From the NCBI RefSeq assembly GCF_030252165.1, contig NZ_CP126969.1:1736001-1800000 (forward strand): 64,000 nucleotides of DNA, read 5' to 3'. Of the stretch, positions 48,172 through 56,474 are shown in pieces; the stretch's first letter is position 1, and each line of letters starts with the position of its first letter. Position numbers and translations under genes: made by a program. Source of the DNA: Corynebacterium breve (GTDB lineage: Bacteria; Actinomycetota; Actinomycetes; Mycobacteriales; Mycobacteriaceae). Under the pieces are notes generated by a model that was given only the letters and a program-made list of their open reading frames with translations, was not told where the DNA came from and made no database searches.

Positions 48172-49551
48172 CTACTTGTCTGCTGCCTCAGTAGCCTCTG
48201 CTGCCTCGGTAGCTTCGGTAGCTTCTTCCTCTTCCTCACCGAAGTACTGGTCTGGGTCAACGGAGTTGCCCTCGTCGTCAGTAACGGTGGTGCGCGAGAT
48301 CGCTGCTGCGAGCGCCTTGCCACGACGGACGTCAGCGAACAGGTTGGCGATCTGACCGGACTGCTGCAGCTGAGCAACAAACTGGTTTGGATCCATGCCG
48401 TAGGACTGCGCGGTGAACAGGATGTGGTCGGTCAGCTCTTGCTGGGACACATCAGGGTTTTCCTGCTCAGCTACTGCATCAAGGAACAACTGGGTACGAA
48501 CGGACTCTTCAGCCTGCTCGTGGGTCTGCTTGTCAAATTCCTCGCGGGTGGTGCCCTGTGCCTCGAGCAGCTGGGCGAGCGCGTTCTCGTCGTGTGCCAT
48601 TTGGCCGAGCAGCTGGTGCAGCTGGTTGTGGGCCTGCTCCTCAACGATGGATTCTGGAAGCGCAAACTTGGACTGCTCCAGAGCTGCCTTTAGAACTTCG
48701 TCGCGGATGTCTGCAGCCTGCTGAGCCTTCTTGGACTCTTCCAGCTGGGACTTGGTGGACTCACGGAGTTCCTCGACGGTGTCGAATTCGGAAGCCAGCT
48801 GCGCGAAGTCGTCGTCAAGCTCAGGTAGCTTGCGCTCCTTGGACTGCTGGACGTGCACCTTGATGGTTGCTTCCTTGCCCTTGTGCTCGCCGTGCTGCAT
48901 CTCGGCGGTGAATTCGTTGTCTTCGCCGGTCTTCATGCCGCGCAGGGCGGTGTCGAGGCCCTTGATCAGGTCATCGGAGCCGATTTGGTAGGACAGGCCC
49001 TCGGTGGAAGCTTCGTCGACCTTTTCGCCGTCGACGGTTGCGTCGAGGTCGATGATGGCGAAGTCGCCGGTCTTCATCTTGCGTGCGGTGTCCTTGAGCT
49101 CTCCGAAGCGCTCGCGGAGCTTATCCAGCTCTTCGTCGATGGCCTCTTCGTCGACCTTGATTGCAGGGACCTCGACCTTGATCTTGGAGAAGTCAGGAAC
49201 CTCGATCTCTGGGCGAACGTCGACCTCGGCGGTGAACTCGACGAACTCGTTGTCCTCGATCTTGGTGATGTCGATCTGTGGCTGGCCGATGACCTTGAGG
49301 TCGTTCTCCTGGCACGCTGCCTCGTAGCGAGTTGGCAGCATGTCATTGACGATCTGCTCCAGGATTGGGCCGCGACCGAAGCGCGCGTCGATGAGCTGGC
49401 GAGGTGCCTTGCCCTTGCGGAAACCTGGGATGGTGACTTGCTGAGCGATGGTCGCGTAAGCCTGGTCAATTTCCGGACCGAGTTCCTCGAATGGAACGTT
49501 GACGGTCAGCTTCGCACGTGTGTCGCTGAGCTTCTCGACGGAAGTCTTCAC
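48172..49551 (-). CDS. tig: Trigger factor
   Basis: 459-residue ribosome-bound chaperone and prolyl isomerase. The ribosome-binding part includes [19 protein letters not shown] near residue 45, the FKBP domain follows ([15 protein letters not shown]), then the long helical arms. The C-terminus is an acidic Glu/Ala-rich tail ([15 protein letters not shown]). I start it at GTG 49549-49551 ([17 protein letters not shown]), with AGGAGAG 6 bases upstream; the family begins there. Confidence 0.96.
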   Translation of the reverse strand: MKTSVEKLSDTRAKLTVNVPFEELGPEIDQAYATIAQQVTIPGFRKGKAPRQLIDARFGRGPILEQIVNDMLPTRYEAACQENDLKVIGQPQIDITKIEDNEFVEFTAEVDVRPEIEVPDFSKIKVEVPAIKVDEEAIDEELDKLRERFGELKDTARKMKTGDFAIIDLDATVDGEKVDEASTEGLSYQIGSDDLIKGLDTALRGMKTGEDNEFTAEMQHGEHKGKEATIKVHVQQSKERKLPELDDDFAQLASEFDTVEELRESTKSQLEESKKAQQAADIRDEVLKAALEQSKFALPESIVEEQAHNQLHQLLGQMAHDENALAQLLEAQGTTREEFDKQTHEQAEESVRTQLFLDAVAEQENPDVSQQELTDHILFTAQSYGMDPNQFVAQLQQSGQIANLFADVRRGKALAAAISRTTVTDDEGNSVDPDQYFGEEEEEATEATEAAEATEAADK

Positions 49552-49599
49552 GAGTAACTCTCCTGGATTAATAGGTGGATAAATAAGTTGATTTAGAAA

Positions 49600-49631
49600 G
49601 CCCACCGAATTTTACTGATCCGTCGGTGGGC
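49600..49631 (-). terminator. Terminator behind the first tRNA-Pro
   Basis: Nine-base arms GCCCACCGA and TCGGTGGGC, followed on the minus strand by TTTCTAAAT. Confidence 0.75.
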
Positions 49632-49639
49632 CATCTTCG

Positions 49640-49713
49640 TCGGGGCGACAGGATTTGAACCTGCGACCCTCTGCTCCCAAAGCAGATGCGCTACCAAGCT
49701 GCGCCACGCCCCG
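49640..49713 (-). tRNA. tRNA-Pro (UGG), copy 1
   Basis: A 74-base cloverleaf on the minus strand: acceptor CGGGGCG/CGCCCCG, anticodon loop TTTGGGA with anticodon TGG, T-arm loop TTCAAAT, discriminator A. CCA is not encoded. Confidence 0.95.
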
Positions 49714-49842
49714 TGCGCTTTCAAACACGATTGCGTTTCAAAACGTACTCGGATGAGTCTAGCGAACAACAATCCAGGCCCCGACATTTGGGGTGCAATT
49801 AGCACATCGCTAGTTTCGTCACGGCGGGAACGGAAATACGAA

Positions 49843-49878
49843 GAGAGGGCCAGTCTGATTTCACAAACTGGCCCTCTC
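49843..49878 (-). terminator. Terminator behind the second tRNA-Pro
   Basis: Perfect 12-base arms GAGAGGGCCAGT and ACTGGCCCTCTC with a 12-base loop. On the minus strand TTCGTATTTCC follows. It isolates the two tRNA genes from each other. Confidence 0.85.
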
Positions 49879-49884
49879 GGACTG

Positions 49885-49958
49885 TCGGGGCGACAGGATT
49901 TGAACCTGCGACCCTCTGCTCCCAAAGCAGATGCGCTACCAAGCTGCGCCACGCCCCG
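49885..49958 (-). tRNA. tRNA-Pro (UGG), copy 2
   Basis: Identical over all 74 bases to the copy at 49640. Flanking sequences differ and each copy has its own terminator. Confidence 0.95.
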
Positions 49959-50136
49959 TCCGTACTGCGTACTTGCCGTTTTACTGGCCCGTACCTTGGG
50001 TACTCGAAGTACTTTACCCAACGAATGCCTAGGAACAAATTCGCCCCCATCACCGCAGGTCATCGACAGTGCTGGGGTTTAATGTTTACTGGATGAAGGC
50101 GTGCGTTGAAGGCTCCCAAGAAGGGGAATTCGATCC

Positions 50137-50182
50137 GGGCAATTTGCCCCGGAATCAGGGCGTAGAGGGGCAATTTGCCCCG
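50137..50182. repeat. Two copies of GGGCAATTTGCCCCG
   Basis: Near-perfect palindromes at 50137-50151 and 50168-50182 in the gene-free stretch between tRNA-Pro and tRNA-Gly (49959-50252). A related CAAATTCGCC occurs at 50185 and near 50037. Nothing else is visible in that stretch apart from the terminator at 50215. Confidence 0.7.
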
Positions 50183-50200
50183 AGCAAATTCGCCTTTTGC

Positions 50201-50212
50201 GCTTGACGACGA
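50201..50212 (+). repeat. GCTTRACGACGA element, intergenic copy
   Basis: On the tRNA-Gly strand it reads TCGTCGTCAAGC directly behind the terminator hairpin, overlapping its T-tract (TTTTCGTCG). Confidence 0.7.
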
Positions 50213-50214
50213 AA

Positions 50215-50242
50215 ACGCGGCGACCCAGGTGGGCCGCCGCGT
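50215..50242 (-). terminator. Terminator of tRNA-Gly
   Basis: Eight-base arms ACGCGGCG and CGCCGCGT, followed on the minus strand by TTTTCG. Confidence 0.8.
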
Positions 50243-50252
50243 ATAAATTTGG

Positions 50253-50324
50253 AGGGAATGACGGGAATCGAACCCGCGTCTTCAGCTTGGAAGGCTGAGG
50301 TATTAGCCACTATACGACATTCCC
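50253..50324 (-). tRNA. tRNA-Gly (UCC)
   Basis: A 72-base cloverleaf on the minus strand: acceptor GGGAATG/CATTCCC, anticodon TCC in CTTCCAA, T-loop TTCGATT. CCA is not encoded; its terminator lies 10 bases downstream. Confidence 0.93.
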
Positions 50325-50410
50325 ATGCCGCAAACATCATGTTCACGATGCGTTAAAGGAGTCTAGCGCACACTCCCTCAAACTAACAAAACGGAACTAA
50401 AACGAGGGCT

Positions 50411-50422
50411 TCGTCGTTAAGC
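50411..50422 (-). repeat. GCTTRACGACGA element, intergenic copy
   Basis: TCGTCGTTAAGC on the plus strand, 2 bases behind a weak CCCTC/GAGGG hairpin, in the 132-bp gap before the Met/Gly/Asp-repeat gene. Confidence 0.7.
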
Positions 50423-50456
50423 AGAGTAATAGTCCCCGAACAAAAAGAAGAGAGAC

Positions 50457-51242
50457 ATGTCCCTACTCATCCTCCTTGCCATTGCCGGTGGCGCGGTGTG
50501 GTTCCTCAGCTCGCGAAACAACCAGAAAAAGCAGCTTGAACTCGATGCCGTGCAATTTGAAGACGCGAAAGCAGACGCGCAGCGATGGGTCGATCGCCTC
50601 GGATCCCAAGTCCTGAACATCTCCGGTAGCGACGCTGCCTCGACCCAAGCGATGGCCGACGCCTCCGAACGATTCAACGCAGCAGCCTCTGCACTATCCA
50701 CCGCCTCCACCGCGAAGCAGGCGCAACTTGCGCGTGAATCTGCCTTGGAAGGCATGCACTATGTCAACGCAGCACGCGAAATCATGGGCATGACTCCTGG
50801 CCCGCAGCTTCCGGAGCTCGAAGGGCAACGCCGCGCCGGCAAGGTCACCGAGCGCCGCACGATCCAGCAGGAGAACGGAACCACACTCACGGCTTCCCCA
50901 TACGCCTCGGCAGAAACTCCGAACTACTACCCGGGCGGCAACGTGGCGGGTCGCCCTGTTCCTGCTGGCTGGTATTCCGAGCCGTGGTGGGCATCGGCGA
51001 TGCTTACCGGAATGTGGAGCATGTCGTCGATGATGATGTTCTCTGCGATGTTCTCAGGCATGGCCGGCACACCAACGGCCGAAGAGTTTGAGGCTGGCGA
51101 CATGGGCGATGCCGCCGGCGACATGGGAGACATGGGCGATGCTGGCGACATGGGAGACATGGGCGATGCCGGCGGCGACATGGGTGATATGGGTGGCGGT
51201 TTCGATCTCGGCGGCGGCGATTTCGGGGGCTTCGACTTCTAG
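50457..51242 (+). CDS. Membrane-anchored protein with Met/Gly/Asp repeat tail
   Basis: 261 residues. An N-terminal membrane helix (LLILLAIAGGAVWFLSS, residues about 3-19) is followed by a coiled-coil region with many Ala, Gln and Asp (about 22-110). Then comes a Tyr/Pro-rich linker (SPYASAETPNYYPGG) and a second apolar Met/Trp stretch (SAMLTGMWSMSSMMMFSAMF). From about residue 212 the tail repeats GDMGDAG-like units and ends in GGGFDLGGGDFGGFDF. It may belong to a DUF1542-type group in corynebacteria, which I recall only loosely. Met/Asp-rich tails can bind metals; that is speculation. AGAAGAGAG precedes the ATG. Confidence 0.8.
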   Translation: MSLLILLAIAGGAVWFLSSRNNQKKQLELDAVQFEDAKADAQRWVDRLGSQVLNISGSDAASTQAMADASERFNAAASALSTASTAKQAQLARESALEGMHYVNAAREIMGMTPGPQLPELEGQRRAGKVTERRTIQQENGTTLTASPYASAETPNYYPGGNVAGRPVPAGWYSEPWWASAMLTGMWSMSSMMMFSAMFSGMAGTPTAEEFEAGDMGDAAGDMGDMGDAGDMGDMGDAGGDMGDMGGGFDLGGGDFGGFDF

Positions 51243-51292
51243 CTTCCGCATTCGGGGTGCAAAACACCTAGTAACGGGTAGAATCGCGGGGC

Positions 51293-52117
51293 ATGATCCC
51301 TAATATCGAACTCAACGATAAAAAGTCTATACCTCAGCTCGGCTTCGGCACTTTCCTTGTGGAACCTGACCAGGCCGAGCGCGTTGTTTCCGAGGCGCTC
51401 GAAGTAGGTTACCGCCACATCGACACCGCAGCGTTCTACGGAAATGAGGAAGGGGTTGGTCGCGCGATCAACAATTCCGGTATTCCTCGTGAGGAAATCT
51501 TCCTGACCACAAAACTGTGGAACGATCGCCACGAAGACGCCGACGTTGCACTGAATGAATCACTCGAGCGCCTCGGAATGGAGTACGTGGATCTGTACCT
51601 GATCCACTGGCCGCTTCCCCGCAATAACAAGTACATCACTGCGTGGAACACTATGGCCGAGCAGCGCGAAAAAGGACTCACCCGCTCCATCGGCGTATGC
51701 AACTTCATGCCTGAACACTTGGACAATCTGGTTACTTCTACCGATGTTGTGCCTGTGGTCAACCAGATCGAGCTTCACCCATGGATGCAGCAGAAGGACA
51801 CCCGCGCCACCGCAAAGAAGCACGGCATCGCCATCGAGTCCTGGCACCCATTGGGCCAGATGAAGAAGGACCTAACCGAGTTCCCTGCCATCACCGATGC
51901 TGCTGAAGCGCACGGCAAGTCCGCCGCTCAGGTCATGATCCGCTGGCACCTGCAGAACGGTCTGATCGTGTTCCCGAAGACCAACCACAAGGAACGTATG
52001 CAGGAGAACTTCGAGGTCTTCGACTTCGAGCTTTCCGACGACCAAATGTCCGCCATCGAGGCAATGGACCAAGGCGACGAAGGCCGCATTGGATTCCACC
52101 CGAACGAGCGAGAGTAA
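51293..52117 (+). CDS. dkgA: Aldo/keto reductase (2,5-diketo-D-gluconate reductase-like)
   Basis: 274-residue NADPH-dependent oxidoreductase with TIM-barrel fold. The catalytic tetrad is visible: Asp and Tyr in HIDTAAFYGNE, Lys in FLTTKLWNDRH, His in YLIHWPLP. The NADPH end site is VFPKTNHKERMQEN. Small aldehydes and ketones are the likely substrates; the exact one is unknown. Monocistronic, with a terminator shared with convergent rpiB. Confidence 0.92.
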   Translation: MIPNIELNDKKSIPQLGFGTFLVEPDQAERVVSEALEVGYRHIDTAAFYGNEEGVGRAINNSGIPREEIFLTTKLWNDRHEDADVALNESLERLGMEYVDLYLIHWPLPRNNKYITAWNTMAEQREKGLTRSIGVCNFMPEHLDNLVTSTDVVPVVNQIELHPWMQQKDTRATAKKHGIAIESWHPLGQMKKDLTEFPAITDAAEAHGKSAAQVMIRWHLQNGLIVFPKTNHKERMQENFEVFDFELSDDQMSAIEAMDQGDEGRIGFHPNERE

Positions 52118-52150
52118 GTTCGTCGAAAAGCACTAGCTACAACGATAAAA

Positions 52151-52184
52151 GTCGCCGCAACCATTTGTGGCTGGTCACGGCGAC
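52151..52184. terminator. Terminator between dkgA and rpiB
   Basis: Arms GTCGCCG and CGGCGAC with a 20-base loop between convergent genes; TTTTATCG follows on the minus strand. Confidence 0.65.
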
Positions 52185-52203
52185 TGCGTTGTACGTGGGC
52201 TAA

Positions 52204-52686
52204 TTATGCTTCCGGTGCGCCTGGAACCTCAGGCGCTACACCGGTCTTTTCGTACTCGGCGAGGATGTCAATGCGGCGCTGGTGACGCTCCGCCTCGGAC
52301 CACGCCTGGTCAAGGAATGCGTCGACGATCGCGAGGGACTCTTCCTTGGAGTGCATGCGCCCGCCGATGGCGATCAGCTGGGCGTTGTTGTGCTCGCGCG
52401 CAAGACGCGCGGTCTCCTCGGACCAAGCAAGTGCGCAGCGTGCGCCCTTGACCTTGTTCGCGGCGATCTGCTCGCCGTTGCCGGATCCGCCGAGGACGAT
52501 TCCCAGGGATCCTGGGGTGTCCACAGTGCGTTGTGCTGCATCAATACAAAATGCCGGGTAGTCGTCTTCGGCGTCGTATTCGAATGCTCCGCAGTCGACT
52601 ACGTCGTGGCCTTGTGCTTTCAGGTGTTCGGCGATTTCGTTTTTCCGCTCGAAGCCTGCATGGTCTGCTCCTAAGTAAACGCGCAT
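52204..52686 (-). CDS. rpiB: Ribose-5-phosphate isomerase B
   Basis: 160 residues, starting MRVYLGADHAGFERKNEI; this ATG, not an upstream in-frame one, matches the family start. GSGNGEQIAANKVKGARCAL carries the phosphate-binding region and HNNAQLIAIGGRM the following conserved block. Interconverts ribose 5-phosphate and ribulose 5-phosphate. The Cys/Asp base region (CIDAAQ) is also present. Single gene downstream of the DsbA-like gene on the same strand. Confidence 0.94.
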   Translation of the reverse strand: MRVYLGADHAGFERKNEIAEHLKAQGHDVVDCGAFEYDAEDDYPAFCIDAAQRTVDTPGSLGIVLGGSGNGEQIAANKVKGARCALAWSEETARLAREHNNAQLIAIGGRMHSKEESLAIVDAFLDQAWSEAERHQRRIDILAEYEKTGVAPEVPGAPEA

Positions 52687-52773
52687 GAGTGCCATCCTAG
52701 TGGGCTGCATCGCATTTTCCCCACCCGGTGGCACATTCGCGTGTTGTTTTACTTAACGACGAACCTACGCAGC

Positions 52774-53400
52774 CTACTTCCAGCTACCCAGCTGTGGGTT
52801 TTCAAAGCGGTTGCGCTTGAGCTCGAAGAAGTATGGGTAGGCTGCGAGGGTTTTGTAGGCATCAAAGAGCTCGCCCGACTCTTCACCTGCAGGGAAGCGG
52901 GTGATCACAGGGCCGAAGAATGCGTTGCCTTCTACCTGGACAATCGGGGTGCCGGAGTCAGAGCCGACTGCGTCCTGACCAGCCTGATGGTAGGCGCGTA
53001 GCTGCTCATCCATGTCCTCAGTATTGGCCACGTCGGCGTAGCTAGCGTCAAGCCCGGCGCGTTCCAAGCCCTTGGCAATGACCTCGTCGTAAGCGCCGAA
53101 GCCCTTCTTGCCATTGTTGCCCTCTTCGTGGACGATTTCGCCCATTGAGGAGTAGAGCGTGTCAATCTTCTCTGGCTGCTGGGCCTTGACCTTCGCAAAC
53201 ACCCGCGCTGGCCCCCAGTTGGCCTTCATCATGTCGGCGTAGCCCTCATCGATGTCGGCATTCTCATTGAGTACTGCCAGCGACATCGGGATCCACTCGA
53301 CTTCGATGTCGCGCACGGTTGCTACTTCTTTAATCCAGCGCGAGGTCTTCCACGCGAATGGGCAGGATACGTCGAACCAGAATTTTACTTGCTCAGCCAT
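52774..53400 (-). CDS. DsbA-family reductase of the Rv2466c (mycothiol-linked) type
   Basis: 208 residues, starting MAEQVKFWFDVSCPFAWKTSRW. WIPMSLAVLNEN, YSSMGEIVHEEGN, AGQDAVGSDSGTPIVQVEGNAFFGPV and YPYFFELKRNR follow the mycobacterial Rv2466c protein, a mycothiol/mycoredoxin-dependent reductase. The active site reads CPFA where Rv2466c has CPWC, so the second Cys is missing and a one-Cys mechanism is implied. The start is the ATG at the head of the homology. Divergent from pepN. Confidence 0.9.
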   Translation of the reverse strand: MAEQVKFWFDVSCPFAWKTSRWIKEVATVRDIEVEWIPMSLAVLNENADIDEGYADMMKANWGPARVFAKVKAQQPEKIDTLYSSMGEIVHEEGNNGKKGFGAYDEVIAKGLERAGLDASYADVANTEDMDEQLRAYHQAGQDAVGSDSGTPIVQVEGNAFFGPVITRFPAGEESGELFDAYKTLAAYPYFFELKRNRFENPQLGSWK

Positions 53401-53519
53401 GGATAAGTCCTTCCACAAATTACTTGAAACTTTTAAAGTATGTGGCCCCCAGCGTAGCAAGAATCCACCAACTGGCAACACATTCTTTCATGTCGGGGTG
53501 GCAGTCTACAGTGGTGCAC

Positions 53520-55913
53520 ATGACGAAATCTCTGACCCGCTCCCATGCCGATCTCCGCGCACAGCTGATCTCAAACGTGCATTACGACATTGCCTTAGAT
53601 ATCACTGGCACCAGGGAATTTACCTCACGCACTACCGTGACATTTCACGCGCAGCCGGGCGAGGTTTCTATCGATCTCGCTGCTCCACAATGGGAAGCAA
53701 CGCTTGACGACGAACCCCTACCCCACCTCAACTTCGCGGTGTCCGAAGGCGAACATCGGCTCGTCGTCAATGCTGTAATCCCTTACTCGAAGACCGGCGA
53801 AGGCCTCCACCGCTTTGTCGACCCAGCCGATCAGAAAGAGTATCTGTATTCCCAATTTGAGCCCGCGGATGCCCACCGTGTTTTCGCTTGCTTCGACCAA
53901 CCGGATATCAAGGCCACATATTCCATCGCGGTGACCGCGCCGGAGAAGTACACGGTGATTTTGAACGAACCCGTGACCGTCTCTGCATGCGCCGACGGTA
54001 AGCAGCACACCTGCGAGATCGATTACCCGCTGTCGACCTACCTGATTGCATTCATCGCGGGCGAATACGCCAGCGTACACGAAGTTTTCACCGAGACCGT
54101 CACGGATATTCCACTTGGCCTTTACGCACGCGCGTCCGTGATCGAACACCTCGATGCTAAGCGTCTTTTCCGCGAGACAAAAGAGGGCTTTACCTACTTC
54201 CACGAGAACTTCGGCCTCCCCTACCCATTTACCAAGTACGACCAGATTTTCTGCCCCGAGTTCAATATGGGCGCAATGGAGCACGTCGGCGCGGTGACGA
54301 TACGAGACGAATACGTCTTCACATCAGAGACCACTCCCTATATGTACGAACGTCGCAACGAGACGATCCTGCACGAGATGGCGCACATGTGGTTTGGCAA
54401 CCTTGTGACCATGAACTGGTGGGATGACCTGTGGCTCAATGAGTCCTTCGCCACCTGGTCCGCAGCCATCGCGCAGGCGGAGGCCACCGATTACCGCGAC
54501 GCGTGGGTCACCTTTGCCAACGTGGAGAAGGCCTGGGCCTACCAGCAGGACCAGCTTCCCTCAACCCACCCCGTGGCTACCGACGCGCCGGATGTTGCCA
54601 CTGCCGAGCAGAACTTCGACGGCATCACCTACGCCAAGGGCGCCTCAGTGCTTAAGCAACTGCAGGCCTATGTTGGTCGCGACGCTTTCTTCGCTGGCGT
54701 GCGCGAGCATTTTGCAAACCACTCTTTTGCTAACGCGTCATTCAACGATCTTCTCGGCGCATTGGAAAAGTCCTCAGGCCGCGACCTATCCGATTGGGCC
54801 AACCAGTGGCTTCGGACCACAGGCATCTCCCGACTGACCCCTGAAATCACGCCGAGCTCCTTCGCCGTCGTGCAAGACTCCGCGGTCATGCGCACTCACC
54901 GCATCGGTATCGGGCTCTACTCGCTTGTCGACGGCCAAGTGACCCGCACCCATTTCGTCGAGGTCGACATCACCGACGAGCGCACTGAGGTTCCCCAGCT
55001 CGCGGGCATCGAGCACGACCTAGCGCTGGTCAATGACGACGATCTCACCTACTGCCTCATGGGCATCGCACCTGAACAGCAAGCTTTCCTCCTGGAAAAC
55101 CTCGGCCGCATCGCCGCCCCTATGCCACGAACCTTGTGTTGGTCGGCGCTGTGGCAGCAGGTACGCGGCGGCGAACTCGCAGCCCGCGAGTTCGTCCGCC
55201 TGGTTGCCCGGTTCGCTTCACAAGAAACGTTGCCTTCGGTACTCGAACGTCTTGTCGCCCAGGCGACACAGGCGGTCAAAAACTTTGTCGCACCTGACTG
55301 GCAGGAGGAGGGCTTCAACCTGCTCAACCGGGCATTCCGCGGGTCCGAACCTGCAGCAATCTTCGATCGTGCTCTGGCCCGAATTCCGCTGGACGACGAC
55401 TCAGTGGCATACTTCACCGCCGCCCTAGAGACCTCAAAAAATCAGGAACTTCGCTGGTTAATGATCACGGCCCTCATCGCACGGGGCGATCTCGACCTCA
55501 ACGCATTGGATACAGAGGACGATACTTCCGCGACTGGCGAACAGGCGAGGTTGCGGGCACGAGCGGTCGTCGATAAGCACTGGGCATTTGAGCAGATCGT
55601 CTCCGGTGAACCTTCCAATGTGGATACCCGTTACCTGATGGAAGGTTTCAACTTCACTGATCGCGACTTGGAGCAGTTCACCGACAAGTACTTCGAGTTG
55701 GCAGAACGACTTTGGACAACCCTGTCCTCTGAGATGGCGCAACGCACTTTGGCTGGAATCTACCCTCGTTGGGCCGTCAATGAGGATGCACTGGCGCAAG
55801 CTGATGCGCTGCTTGCTCGTGATCTTCCCGCCGGGCTACGGCGAGTGATTTCCGAAGAGCAGGACAAGGTGGCGCGCAGTCTACGCAACCGTACAGTTGA
55901 TGCCGAAAGTTAG
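53520..55913 (+). CDS. pepN: Aminopeptidase N (M1 family)
   Basis: 797 residues. The exopeptidase motif is GAMEHVG (usually GAMEN). The zinc site HEMAHMWFG gives His285, Glu286 and His289, with Glu308 in LWLNESFATW completing HExxH-x18-E. A C-terminal ERAP1-like helical domain follows. I start at the ATG 53520 (MTKSLTRSHADLRAQL) because the longer frame runs across the divergent neighbour's start region. Cytoplasmic peptide degradation. Internal GCTTGACGACGA at 53702 encodes Leu-Asp-Asp-Glu. Confidence 0.95.
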   Translation: MTKSLTRSHADLRAQLISNVHYDIALDITGTREFTSRTTVTFHAQPGEVSIDLAAPQWEATLDDEPLPHLNFAVSEGEHRLVVNAVIPYSKTGEGLHRFVDPADQKEYLYSQFEPADAHRVFACFDQPDIKATYSIAVTAPEKYTVILNEPVTVSACADGKQHTCEIDYPLSTYLIAFIAGEYASVHEVFTETVTDIPLGLYARASVIEHLDAKRLFRETKEGFTYFHENFGLPYPFTKYDQIFCPEFNMGAMEHVGAVTIRDEYVFTSETTPYMYERRNETILHEMAHMWFGNLVTMNWWDDLWLNESFATWSAAIAQAEATDYRDAWVTFANVEKAWAYQQDQLPSTHPVATDAPDVATAEQNFDGITYAKGASVLKQLQAYVGRDAFFAGVREHFANHSFANASFNDLLGALEKSSGRDLSDWANQWLRTTGISRLTPEITPSSFAVVQDSAVMRTHRIGIGLYSLVDGQVTRTHFVEVDITDERTEVPQLAGIEHDLALVNDDDLTYCLMGIAPEQQAFLLENLGRIAAPMPRTLCWSALWQQVRGGELAAREFVRLVARFASQETLPSVLERLVAQATQAVKNFVAPDWQEEGFNLLNRAFRGSEPAAIFDRALARIPLDDDSVAYFTAALETSKNQELRWLMITALIARGDLDLNALDTEDDTSATGEQARLRARAVVDKHWAFEQIVSGEPSNVDTRYLMEGFNFTDRDLEQFTDKYFELAERLWTTLSSEMAQRTLAGIYPRWAVNEDALAQADALLARDLPAGLRRVISEEQDKVARSLRNRTVDAES

Positions 55914-56012
55914 ATGAGAGAGTTTTCATCGTGAGTTCATAGCTGCTTCATTCTGATCAGTCACAATGGATTCACGACACATTCCCACTCGATTCTTTTC
56001 TAAGGACTGACC

Positions 56013-56474
56013 ATGACCGCGCTTCGCCGCTTTGCACCCATCATTGCGCTGCTGGCACTGGTTGTACTCGTTGCGATTGGTGGCCTCGCGCTAGCCAACA
56101 ACAACAAGGTTCCCGAAGTCAACGAAGAGTCGGCACACATCACGCTGCCTTCAGATCCAACAAGTACGAAGTCTTCAGAGCCCGAGGAAACCTCAACGAT
56201 GCCGGAGGATGCTTCAGCGGAGACGTCTACGGACGAGACACCTGCAGATGAGGCACCGGTTGACGAGCCTGTCCAGCCAGCTGAACCAGCGCCAGCACCC
56301 GCCCCGGCCCCTGCCCCGACACCGGCCCCGGCCCCGGCTCCAGCGCCTGTTCCTGCACCAATAGCTCCCCAGCCGGCTCCTTTGCAGTATTACGACTACG
56401 GCGATGACGATGACGACTGGGACGACGATGATTGGGATGACGATTGGGACGATGACGATTGGGACGATGACTAA
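56013..56474 (+). CDS. Secreted or membrane-tethered protein with Pro/Ala linker and Asp/Trp tail
   Basis: 153 residues. An N-terminal hydrophobic segment (IIALLALVVLVAIGGLALA, about 9-27) could be an anchor or signal. It is followed by an acidic Glu/Thr/Asp stretch, a run of AP repeats (about 90-118), then YYDY and a tail from about residue 126 that consists of Asp blocks with four Trp (WDDDDWDDDWDDDDW). No family recognised. Its last 8 bases overlap the histidine kinase start (ATGACTAA), so both are translated together. The tail could bind divalent cations or cationic peptides at the cell surface and serve as a sensor accessory; that is inference. Confidence 0.85.
   Translation: MTALRRFAPIIALLALVVLVAIGGLALANNNKVPEVNEESAHITLPSDPTSTKSSEPEETSTMPEDASAETSTDETPADEAPVDEPVQPAEPAPAPAPAPAPTPAPAPAPAPVPAPIAPQPAPLQYYDYGDDDDDWDDDDWDDDWDDDDWDDD

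Noticed and set aside
49593..50346. Open reading frames over the tRNA genes
   Set aside because: They are translations of the tRNA-Pro copies and tRNA-Gly; the shared peptide simply reflects the identical tRNA sequence.
49600..50450. Integration site for a mobile element at the tRNA genes
   Set aside because: No integrase, no direct repeat of a tRNA 3' end beyond the complete second tRNA-Pro, and no shift in base composition.
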